Position numbers and translations under genes: made by a program | In this document: positions 16,173-23,210 of the stretch, in pieces | How positions within the stretch are numbered: the first letter of the stretch is position 1 | Layout: every line of letters starts with the position of its first letter | The notes under the pieces: model-generated | Seen by the model: only the letters and a program-made list of their open reading frames with translations | What the model was told of the DNA's origin: nothing | Databases searched by the model: none | Assembly (NCBI RefSeq): GCF_034497705.1 | Contig: NZ_JAXRUV010000004.1 | Coordinates: 124,001 to 188,000, forward strand | DNA length: 64,000 nt | Source of the DNA: Marinococcus luteus_A | GTDB lineage: Bacteria; Bacillota; Bacilli; Bacillales; Marinococcaceae | Direction: 5' to 3'

Positions 16173-17108
16173 TTAAACAGTAGCAGCTGTGGGGTCGATA
16201 TTTTTTGGCTTAAAATTGGAATATTGCGCAAAGGTAGCCCTTTGAAATCGCAGGTAATTTTCTTCTATAAAATCATAAAACATCTTTTGCCCTTTATCTT
16301 TCAGGATAAACATAGCTTTTTCCATAGATCGTAAAGCGTTCGCGTATTCGCCCATATAAAATAAAGCTACACCCTTTTGGTAATAAAGTTCACCTAACAG
16401 ATACACTGATTCTATGTCGTATATATATTTTACTCCTTCATTTGCGACTTCCAGGCTTTTTTCAAACTGCATGGCTTTGGAGTATACAATGCACAAATTC
16501 ATATAAATTTTTGTTTTGGAAGTATCCCATTGCGCTACAGGAAGTTTTGTATAAAGAGCAAGAGCCTCATTAAAATAATAAATGGCGTCTTTATACTCGT
16601 TCATATCCATATATACTGTACCAATATTTATATATATACCAATATCTTCTTCTGTAATGCTTAAAGAACCTGTATCCACATCCAGGGCCAACTGTAATAA
16701 TTCCAGGGATTCTTCTTTTTCAAGTGTTAATTTAGAGTGGCAGGCGGCTCTTTTCCATAACAAAAATTTAAGATGGACAGGCTTTCGAAATAGTGGATTT
16801 TTTAATTCTTGTCTAATGATTTTCATTGCTTCTTCTAATTCATATATACGTACCAGTTTATCAATTTTATCCTTAGTCTCCTGTATATAGTTAAATCGTG
16901 GAGCTTCATGATCTTCAAAAAAATAACTAATCTTCACTCCTAGTTTTATTGCCATTTGATGGAGTATATCTGCGGTCGGCTGTATTTCTCCCCGTTCAAT
17001 TTTGGAGACAGCTCTTTGAGAACAAATACTTTCAGCTAGTTCTCTTTGACTTACTTCGTAGTACTGTCTTAAATCTTTTAATTTTTTCCCGACATTTGAA
17101 TCTTCCAT
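16173..17108 (-). CDS. PlcR-like RRNPP quorum-sensing transcription regulator (HTH-TPR)
   Basis: The 311-residue protein has an N-terminal XRE helix-turn-helix (about 8-62; QRELAESICSQRAVSKIERG) followed by TPR-like helical repeats to the C-terminus. HTH-TPR proteins of this size are RRNPP receptors that bind re-imported signalling peptides. Several stretches resemble PlcR as I remember it: the HTH segment ending in IKLGVKISYFFE, and LLGELYYQKGVALFYMGEY near residue 235. Divergently upstream is a secreted-peptide gene, the normal arrangement of a receptor and its signal. AAGGTGG precedes ATG 17108. Codon use is markedly more AT-rich than in neighbouring genes, suggesting acquisition. It could be read as a generic XRE-TPR regulator if the peptide were ignored. 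Confidence 0.88.
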   Translation of the reverse strand: MEDSNVGKKLKDLRQYYEVSQRELAESICSQRAVSKIERGEIQPTADILHQMAIKLGVKISYFFEDHEAPRFNYIQETKDKIDKLVRIYELEEAMKIIRQELKNPLFRKPVHLKFLLWKRAACHSKLTLEKEESLELLQLALDVDTGSLSITEEDIGIYINIGTVYMDMNEYKDAIYYFNEALALYTKLPVAQWDTSKTKIYMNLCIVYSKAMQFEKSLEVANEGVKYIYDIESVYLLGELYYQKGVALFYMGEYANALRSMEKAMFILKDKGQKMFYDFIEENYLRFQRATFAQYSNFKPKNIDPTAATV

Positions 17109-17122
17109 ACAACCACCTTTTA

Positions 17123-17136
17123 AGAACTATAGTTCT
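17123..17136. promoter_or_regulatory. Perfect 14-bp palindrome upstream of the PlcR-like gene
   Basis: AGAACTATAGTTCT is its own reverse complement and lies 15 bp upstream of the regulator start, in the probable 5' leader or promoter. It is a candidate autoregulatory operator; no known consensus was matched. Confidence 0.5.
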
Positions 17137-17226
17137 AGTCACTTTAGATTTTACCACAATTCTAGAGCTTTCACCTAATTATTGGGCAATGAATGCATTA
17201 GAAGCCCAAAGATATTTATATACGTA

Positions 17227-17242
17227 TATGTCATAATGCATA
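17227..17242. promoter_or_regulatory. PlcR-box-like operator upstream of the peptide gene
   Basis: TATGTCATAATGCATA fits the PlcR box TATGNANNNNTNCATA with a single mismatch (C for A at the sixth position). It lies 58 bp upstream of the GTG of the signal-peptide gene, a reasonable distance for an activator site ahead of a -10 element. An AT-rich stretch (17248-17253, AATAAT) could be the -10. Confidence 0.65.
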
Positions 17243-17284
17243 TAGAAAATAATTACAAAGTTTCTTGTAGGAGGGTTGTTTTCA

Positions 17285-17389
17285 GTGAAAGCTAATTTGA
17301 TTAAATTGACTGTAGCTATAGGGTTAGTAACAACGGCTGGTGCTGCTGGCGATTTCCAGTTACTAGTTAACTTGCCGGGAATAATGTAA
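17285..17389 (+). CDS. PapR-like signal peptide precursor (34 aa)
   Basis: A GTG start nine bases after AGGAGGG opens a 34-codon frame ending TAA. The N-terminus has two lysines (MKANLIK) and then a hydrophobic stretch (LTVAIGLVTTAGAAG), like a secretion signal. The C-terminal residues are DFQLLVNLPGIM. The last seven, VNLPGIM, have the same small-acid/amide-Leu-Pro-x-x-hydrophobic pattern as the PapR heptapeptide ADLPFEF as I recall it. The gene is divergent from the PlcR-like regulator, with a PlcR-box-like site in between and a terminator 83 bp downstream. I infer a pro-peptide that is secreted, trimmed and re-imported to activate the regulator. The mature form and the importer are not known. 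Confidence 0.75.
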   Translation: MKANLIKLTVAIGLVTTAGAAGDFQLLVNLPGIM

Positions 17390-17471
17390 TTATTTTTAAA
17401 TAATTGTAAACCGTCACCCTCGACACACGTTTCACACCATTAACCAAGCTTACCCCTGTTATATTTTTTGT

Positions 17472-17508
17472 ATCCCTTGCAGTTTAGCTGGCAGGGGATT
17501 CTTTTTTT
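17472..17508 (+). terminator. Rho-independent terminator after the signal-peptide gene
   Basis: ATCCCTTGC pairs with GCAGGGGAT (one G-T) around a ten-base loop, followed by TCTTTTTTT. It would end the peptide transcript, and it shows that the 17468 TTG of the next frame is not a real start. Confidence 0.85.
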
Positions 17509-17548
17509 ACTTACTTTCCAAACATTTATCTACATAGGAGGAGTGGCC

Positions 17549-17860
17549 ATGCATCCGGATCAATACATTGCTTACTTTGTAGATCAGTTTTTGTACCAGC
17601 TGGATCGTGCGGACGACCCGGCCGAGCTCTGCAAGCTCCGCGATCAGGTGTTTGAACAAGTCGCCCTTATCGGCGCCCGTATCCCTTATATTGAAATGAT
17701 GGGCGCCATCTGGCACAAACACCCTGCCATCCTTCAGGAAGCACTCGAGAAAGAGCCTGTCTGTTATGGTCTTTTAGTTGATACGTTTCAGTACATTTCT
17801 TCGAATCAGTTTGTGTATATGCGCTGGCGGCTGAACGAATGGGCCAGGCTTTCTGCGTGA
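17549..17860 (+). CDS. Hypothetical protein (103 aa)
   Basis: The frame is open from 17468, but that part lies in a terminator. GGAGGAG five bases before the ATG at 17549 fixes the start. The product is about 103 residues, acidic to neutral, rich in aromatic and hydrophobic residues (YIAYFVDQFLYQL, QYISSNQFVYMRWRL), probably all-helical, without signal peptide or membrane segment. I do not recognise the family. It lies between the peptide-gene terminator and a GNAT gene on the same strand. Confidence 0.6.
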   Translation: MHPDQYIAYFVDQFLYQLDRADDPAELCKLRDQVFEQVALIGARIPYIEMMGAIWHKHPAILQEALEKEPVCYGLLVDTFQYISSNQFVYMRWRLNEWARLSA

Positions 17861-17900
17861 ACAGAAAATAGGTTATATTCGGCAAAATATCGGGAAAATA

Positions 17901-17926
17901 CCCTCCACCTATAGTTTACGGAGGGG
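17901..17926 (+). promoter_or_regulatory. Possible hairpin covering the GNAT ribosome binding site
   Basis: CCCTCC (17901-17906) is complementary to GGAGGG (17920-17925), the core of the ribosome binding site for the gene starting at 17934. The loop is 13 bases. Such a stem could limit translation until opened; it may also be chance. Confidence 0.35.
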
Positions 17927-17933
17927 ATAAAAA

Positions 17934-18521
17934 ATGGCTGATTTTACCGTGGATTCCCAGATATACCTTCGCCCGTTTAAAGATAAGGACGCTGCCGATT
18001 ATCTGCAGCTGGTGGAGGATAATCGTTCATACCTGCGTCATTGGCTTCCCTGGGTGGATAAGACACGCGAGCTGCGTGACGTACTCCGTTTTTTTGAATA
18101 CCGGGCCAAGCTTGCCCGCCGCGGCACCTCTTACACGTTTGGTATCTGGTACGAAGGCAGGCTCGCCGGTGCGATCAGCTTCAACCATGTGTACCGACTG
18201 ACCCGGCGCACCGTTATTGGCTACTGGCTCGCCGCCCCCTTTCAGGGCAAAGGCATTATGACCCGGGCGGTACAGACATTGACTGATTATGCCTTTCGGG
18301 ATATTCATCTTAGGCGTGTGGATATTTGCGTTGCTCCGGATAATCGGCCCAGCCGTTCAATTCCGGAACGGCTCGGCTTTGAAAAATATAAGTATGTGCG
18401 TAATGCCGAATGGCTGTACGACCATTATGTCGATCACGTTGTCTATACGATGCGTTCGCGCTTCTGGCTGCCAGCTATTCTTGGTCCCGGCATGGAGCAT
18501 ACAAAAACCCCGCAGTTTTAA
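17934..18521 (+). CDS. RimL/YdaF-like GNAT acetyltransferase
   Basis: The 195-residue protein resembles the ribosomal-protein-serine acetyltransferase branch. Diagnostic features are SYLRHWLPWVDKTR near the N-terminus, GAISFNHVYRLTRRTVIGYWL, the CoA-binding AAPFQGKGIMTRAV, and RVDICVAPDNRPSRSIPERLGF. The usual Asn-Ser of the last motif is partly changed (NRPSRSIPERLGF). The target is unknown. The stop codon lies within the downstream terminator hairpin. The C-terminus carries about 20 residues beyond the usual end of the fold. Confidence 0.85.
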   Translation: MADFTVDSQIYLRPFKDKDAADYLQLVEDNRSYLRHWLPWVDKTRELRDVLRFFEYRAKLARRGTSYTFGIWYEGRLAGAISFNHVYRLTRRTVIGYWLAAPFQGKGIMTRAVQTLTDYAFRDIHLRRVDICVAPDNRPSRSIPERLGFEKYKYVRNAEWLYDHYVDHVVYTMRSRFWLPAILGPGMEHTKTPQF

Positions 18522-18536
18522 CGCTGCGGGGTTTTT
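18503..18536. terminator. Bidirectional terminator between GNAT gene and gatB
   Basis: AAAAACCCCGCAG pairs with CTGCGGGGTTTTT over 13 bases around an eight-base loop, ending both convergent transcripts. Confidence 0.92.
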
Positions 18537-18540
18537 CGTA

Positions 18541-19977
18541 TTAGCGCTGTTCCATGCCTTTAAGAATTAAAGAGTTTACCATCTGAGGGTTGGCTTTCCC
18601 TTTCGTTTCCTTCATCACCTGGCCGACTAGGAAGCCGAGCGCTTTGTCTTTTCCATTTTTGTAGTCTTCGATCGATTGCGGGTTATTGTCCAATATGCCG
18701 TCAACTACCTGCTTAAGCTCTCCTTCATCAGAGATCTGCATAAGTCCTTTATCTTTTACGATCTGCTCCGGATCGCCGCCCTGCTCCATTACATCTGCAA
18801 AAACCTGCTTCGCAATTTTGCTTGAAATAGTGCCTTTTTCAATGAGTTCAATCAGCTTGGCAAGCGACTCCGGCGTGAGAGCCGTCTCGTCGATATCCAT
18901 ATCGTTGTTGTTTAAATAGCCGCTTACCTCGCCCATCAGCCAGTTGGCTGTAAGCTTGCTGTCCGCTCCGGCATCAACAGTTTCCTGGAAAAAGTCTGCG
19001 ATTGCCTTGGACTGCACCAATACCGAGGCGTCGTATTCGGAAAGTTCGAAGTCCTCGATATAACGCTTCTTCCGTGCATCCGGAAGTTCCGGAATGGAAG
19101 ACATGATCCGTGATTTCCAGTCTTCGTCGATATAGTACGTGACCAGGTCCGGTTCCGGGAAGTAGCGGTAATCGTCCGAGCCTTCTTTGATACGCATCAG
19201 AATTGTTTCTTTTTTCGCGTCATCCCACCGGCGCGTTTCCTGCAGTACTTCCCCGCCCGAAAGCAGTTCTTTTTCCTGACGTTCTTCTTCAAATGCCAGT
19301 CCTTTTTGCACATTCGTAAATGAGTTCAAGTTTTTCAGCTCAGTTTTCGTGCCAAATTCCTCCTGGCCTGCCGGACGGATGGAAATGTTCGCATCACAAC
19401 GGAGCGACCCTTCTTCCATTTTGCAGTCGGAAACGTCAGTATACTGCAGAATCGCTTTTAGTTTTTCCAAATAAGCGTAGCCTTCCTCGGGAGTCGTAAT
19501 ATCCGGCTCTGACACAATTTCAATCAGCGGTGTGCCAACACGGTTAAAGTCAACCAGAGAGTGGCCTCCGTCTTCGTCGTGCGTGAGTTTTCCGGCATCT
19601 TCTTCCATATGAATGCGGGTAATACCTATACGCTTCGGTCCGTTTTCTTCTGTTTCAATGTCAATCCACCCGTTTTCTCCAATTGGCTGGTCAAACTGGG
19701 AAATTTGATAAGCCTTTGGATTGTCGGGATAAAAGTAGTTTTTCCGGTCGAATTTCGTTTCTGGGGCAATCTCGCAGTTCATTGCAAGCGCTGCTTTCAT
19801 GGCATAGTTGACCGCCTGCTCATTCAAAACCGGAAGCACTCCCGGATGGCCCAGGCAGACCGGGCACGTATGCGTATTCGGAGGAGCACCAAATTCGGTT
19901 GAGCAGTTGCAGAAAATCTTTGTATTTGTTTTTAACTCTGCATGGACTTCGAGTCCAATGATTGTTTCAAAGTTCAT
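18541..19977 (-). CDS. gatB: Aspartyl/glutamyl-tRNA amidotransferase subunit B
   Basis: The 478-residue GatB kinase/tRNA-binding subunit works in GatCAB, which converts Glu-tRNA(Gln) and Asp-tRNA(Asn) to the amidated forms. The frame extends to 20073, but the extension overlaps gatA; the family start MNFETIIGLEVHAELKT at ATG 19977 is preceded by GGGGAGG. Conserved segments include NTHTCPVCLGHPG (zinc-site cysteines), FDRKNYFYPDNPK and EEGSLRCDANISIR, then a C-terminal YqeY-like helical domain. It is the last gene of gatC-gatA-gatB, with a strong terminator after it. Confidence 0.96.
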   Translation of the reverse strand: MNFETIIGLEVHAELKTNTKIFCNCSTEFGAPPNTHTCPVCLGHPGVLPVLNEQAVNYAMKAALAMNCEIAPETKFDRKNYFYPDNPKAYQISQFDQPIGENGWIDIETEENGPKRIGITRIHMEEDAGKLTHDEDGGHSLVDFNRVGTPLIEIVSEPDITTPEEGYAYLEKLKAILQYTDVSDCKMEEGSLRCDANISIRPAGQEEFGTKTELKNLNSFTNVQKGLAFEEERQEKELLSGGEVLQETRRWDDAKKETILMRIKEGSDDYRYFPEPDLVTYYIDEDWKSRIMSSIPELPDARKKRYIEDFELSEYDASVLVQSKAIADFFQETVDAGADSKLTANWLMGEVSGYLNNNDMDIDETALTPESLAKLIELIEKGTISSKIAKQVFADVMEQGGDPEQIVKDKGLMQISDEGELKQVVDGILDNNPQSIEDYKNGKDKALGFLVGQVMKETKGKANPQMVNSLILKGMEQR

Positions 19978-19993
19978 GGTCCTGGTTCCTCCC

Positions 19994-21451
19994 CTATAAT
20001 TCCGGTCTGGCTTTATGGTGTTCAGTTGCCTGTTCAAAGGCGTGGGCAACTGTATAGATCGTTTCTTCAGCAAATGGCTTGGCTATAATCTGCAGACCGA
20101 CCGGCATATTGTCCGAGAAGCCGCACGGCACGGAAATCGCCGGAATACCAGCCAGGTTTACCGGAATGGTTAGAATGTCGTTGGCGTACATCGTGAGCGG
20201 GTCATCAAGCTGCTCCCCGAGCTTAAACGCAGTGGTCGGTGCTGTCGGTCCGACGATGACGTCATAGTCGGCAAACACCTTTTCGAAGTCCCGGCGGATC
20301 AGCGTCCGCACCTGCTGGGCCTTCTTGTAATAAGCATCGTAATATCCGGCGCTCAAAGCAAAGGTTCCAAGCATAATCCGACGCTTCACTTCTTCGCCGA
20401 ATCCTTTGCTGCGGGTTTCTTTGTACATTTCCACCAGATCCTTCGCGTTTTCATCGCGAACACCGTAGCGGACACCGTCAAAGCGGGCCAGGTTGGCTGA
20501 AGCCTCTGAAGAAGCAATTAAATAATATGCAGCGACTGCGTATTTTGAATGAGGAAGGGAAACTTCTTCCCACACTGCCCCCTGGCCCTCCAGTACCTTC
20601 AGTGCTTCAAGCACCCGCTGTTTAACGCCTTCATCCACGCCTTCCCCGATGTATTCGGCCGGCACACCAATTTTCAGGCCTTTAACATCTTTGCCGAGTG
20701 CTTCCAGATAATTTGGTACCTGTACATCTGCGGAGGTCGAATCGTTTTCCGAATGACCGGCAATCTGCTGCAGGACGTAAGCATTATCTTCAACCGAACG
20801 GGTAAGCGGTCCGATCTGATCCAGGGAAGAAGCAAAAGCCACAAGACCGTACCGTGATACGCGTCCGTAGGTAGGCTTTAAGCCAACAACTCCACAGTAG
20901 GAGGCAGGCTGGCGAATGGAGCCTCCTGTATCAGAACCTAACGAAAACAGCACTTCGCCGGCTGCCACTGAGGCTGCCGAACCGCCGCTTGAACCCCCTG
21001 GAACATACTCGGTGTTCCACGGGTTTCTCGTTTCCTGCACGCCGGAGTTTTCCGTTGAGGAACCCATGGCGAATTCGTCCATGTTCAGCTTCCCGACGGT
21101 TACCGTTTCTGCCTCGTCCAGTTTATCCATCACAGTCGCGTTATGGACCGGATCGAAATTTGCAAGCAGCTGGCTCGCGCAGGTGGTCCGCAGATCCTGG
21201 GTGATAATATTATCTTTAATACCTGCCGGCATGCCGAACAAAAACGGCACCTCGCCGCCGTTTTGAATCTGCTTATCAAGCTTTGCAGCCTGCTCGAGGG
21301 CCCGGTCTTCGTTCAACGTTAAAAACGCTTTTACATCTGTATCTACTTCGCGAATACGGGCAAATGAAGCTTCCACCAGCTCGGCGACAGTTACTTCCTG
21401 GTTTTTTATTTTCGTATGTAACGACGCTACACTTTCTTCCAAAATGGACAT
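19994..21451 (-). CDS. gatA: Aspartyl/glutamyl-tRNA amidotransferase subunit A
   Basis: The 485-residue amidase-signature subunit releases ammonia from glutamine for GatB. The Ser-cisSer-Lys triad is visible: the lysine in GIKDNI, and the glycine/serine-rich PGGSSGGSAASVAAGE with the SDTGGSIRQPASYCG nucleophile segment. Length is as expected. It lies 17 bp after gatC and 16 bp before gatB, so all three are co-transcribed. Confidence 0.97.
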   Translation of the reverse strand: MSILEESVASLHTKIKNQEVTVAELVEASFARIREVDTDVKAFLTLNEDRALEQAAKLDKQIQNGGEVPFLFGMPAGIKDNIITQDLRTTCASQLLANFDPVHNATVMDKLDEAETVTVGKLNMDEFAMGSSTENSGVQETRNPWNTEYVPGGSSGGSAASVAAGEVLFSLGSDTGGSIRQPASYCGVVGLKPTYGRVSRYGLVAFASSLDQIGPLTRSVEDNAYVLQQIAGHSENDSTSADVQVPNYLEALGKDVKGLKIGVPAEYIGEGVDEGVKQRVLEALKVLEGQGAVWEEVSLPHSKYAVAAYYLIASSEASANLARFDGVRYGVRDENAKDLVEMYKETRSKGFGEEVKRRIMLGTFALSAGYYDAYYKKAQQVRTLIRRDFEKVFADYDVIVGPTAPTTAFKLGEQLDDPLTMYANDILTIPVNLAGIPAISVPCGFSDNMPVGLQIIAKPFAEETIYTVAHAFEQATEHHKARPEL

Positions 21452-21468
21452 ACGTTATCTCCCTTCTT

Positions 21469-21759
21469 TTACTCCAGCACGGATGGTACTTTCACCTGGC
21501 CGTCTTTTTGGTCCGGAGCATTTTTTAATGCTTCCTCCCGGTCAAGCGATGGTTGAATGGTATCTTCACGCAGTACGTTGTGAATATCGAGTACGTGGGA
21601 TGTCGGCTCCACTTCAGTCGTATCAAGTTCATCGAGCTGTTCAGCAAATCCAATGATCGCATCAAGCTCTGCGGTCAGCTTCTCTAAATCTTCATCGGAC
21701 ACGGAGAGGCGAGCCAAATGGGCTACGTGCTCCACGTCTTCTTTCGAAATATGTGCCAT
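21469..21759 (-). CDS. gatC: Aspartyl/glutamyl-tRNA amidotransferase subunit C
   Basis: The 96-residue GatC belt subunit stabilises the GatA-GatB interface. The sequence shows the family pattern VEHVAHLARLSVSDEDLEKL near the start and VEPTSHVLDIHNVLREDTI in the middle, ending in KVPSVLE. An AAGGAGG-type site precedes ATG 21759. It is the first gene of the operon. Confidence 0.96.
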   Translation of the reverse strand: MAHISKEDVEHVAHLARLSVSDEDLEKLTAELDAIIGFAEQLDELDTTEVEPTSHVLDIHNVLREDTIQPSLDREEALKNAPDQKDGQVKVPSVLE

Positions 21760-21869
21760 CAGTTTTTCCTCCTTTAAGTGCTTCCATCTTTCTTCTATCG
21801 TGACAATACTCTGATCATATCAAAGAAAAAGGAAAGCGGGCAACTGTGCCCACTTCCCGCGCTCACAAA

Positions 21870-23072
21870 TTACTCATTGTATACGTGAACGTACATATCC
21901 TCTCCCGGCTCTTTCGTAATTAACGCTTCCTGGCCAGCAGAGGAATTAATATTCACTTCAACTTCAAGGCCGTTCGGAAAAATGTCTTCCACATTATCCG
22001 CCACGTGCTGGGTGAAGGCGACGATTTCTGTTTTACTATAGAATTGAATAGGAATATCAATCGTCAGGCTGTCAAGTTCACCGTTGACGTAATGACCTTC
22101 TCCAACTACACCGACTGTATTGTCAAAAAAGCTGTTCACTTCATTACTAAACTCATCGAACATTTCAGAATCCGAACGGTTATTTTCTTCTGCTTCCGAA
22201 GACGGGAACAGATAGTTCGATTCATTTAACTCGTTCCAGCTTCCAGGCTCCTGCCCCGGCTCAGCCATACCAGTTGCAATAAACGTTCCCGGCACGCTCG
22301 AATCTCTTGGAGCCTCCTGGAAGACGGTAAACATAATCGGCACTTCTTCAATGCGGTCTGAATTCTCACGTTCATCGTCCCGCAGACGCTCCGTGATTTT
22401 CCCTGCAATACGCTGGGCGTCCTCAAGAGCATTCTCTTCACTAATGGACTCCTCGAGCCACGGGCCGTAGGTACCGTCCTCATTTTCTTCGCGGAAGTAA
22501 TATGTTTCATTCATCGAAAGCCCGATGACAATGCCGCCCAGTTCAAGACCGCCGCTTCCCTCTTCCATATAGTTATGTTCAAGCAGGTTGGACATTGTTC
22601 TCGGTGCACCGCGTTCACGCTCCTCAAACCCGTCTCCTTCACTGCCGGCAAGCGGTGGGTTCAGCCCTTTCGGCCTCGTCGTTGGTTCCCCGTCGCCTTC
22701 TTCGCCTTCCCGGAGCAGCCAGTTATTTAACTCACTGCGTTCAATAACCTGGCCTTCCCGGAAATAATAATCATCCTGACTGAACTCTTCCGAAGCAAGC
22801 TCCTGCATGCCTATTTCCATCCGCTCAAGGTCAAAGCGATTATAAACAACGGAATTACTGAGTCCCCGGGATTCACCCGTGACGTACTGGCCATCGTCAG
22901 TGAGTACCGCCCGGTAGTACTCATCCAGGCTTGGAATGCCAGCACTCAGCGACAACTCTTCTTCTGATTCCGGCTGAGAGTCCTCTGATTCTGATTCATC
23001 CCCGCCAAACAACCCGCATCCTGATAATGCAAACACGGAAGCAGCTATAACAAGGCCGGCTCTTTTCCGCAT
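21870..23072 (-). CDS. camS: CamS-family lipoprotein (sex-pheromone precursor family)
   Basis: The 400-residue protein starts with a lipoprotein signal (MRKRAGLVIAASVFALSGCG) with lipobox LSGC and modified cysteine C19, followed by a highly acidic Ser/Glu linker. The rest fits the CamS/YerH family, whose signal peptide gives rise to the cAM373 pheromone in enterococci and staphylococci. It is located between ligA and gatC as in B. subtilis (yerH). The mature lipoprotein's function is unclear. The signal-peptide segment here differs from cAM373, so pheromone activity should not be assumed. Confidence 0.9.
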   Translation of the reverse strand: MRKRAGLVIAASVFALSGCGLFGGDESESEDSQPESEEELSLSAGIPSLDEYYRAVLTDDGQYVTGESRGLSNSVVYNRFDLERMEIGMQELASEEFSQDDYYFREGQVIERSELNNWLLREGEEGDGEPTTRPKGLNPPLAGSEGDGFEERERGAPRTMSNLLEHNYMEEGSGGLELGGIVIGLSMNETYYFREENEDGTYGPWLEESISEENALEDAQRIAGKITERLRDDERENSDRIEEVPIMFTVFQEAPRDSSVPGTFIATGMAEPGQEPGSWNELNESNYLFPSSEAEENNRSDSEMFDEFSNEVNSFFDNTVGVVGEGHYVNGELDSLTIDIPIQFYSKTEIVAFTQHVADNVEDIFPNGLEVEVNINSSAGQEALITKEPGEDMYVHVYNE

Positions 23073-23210
23073 GATATCATTTCCTCCATTCCCGGCGTTT
23101 CCTTCCAGATATTTTTTCTCTTTTGTACGTCCAGACGTTTACATTTTTTTCTTTCCCATCTCTATCTTAGAAGGTATGCCCGAGTGAAACAAGCTACTTT
23201 TATCTTCTTT

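Noticed and set aside
17468..17548. Upstream extension of the 103-residue hypothetical protein from TTG 17468
   Set aside because: The stretch forms a Rho-independent terminator, and the strong ribosome binding site belongs to ATG 17549.
21760..21869. T-box leader for the gatCAB operon
   Set aside because: The gap is short and has neither the T-box sequence nor a specifier hairpin.
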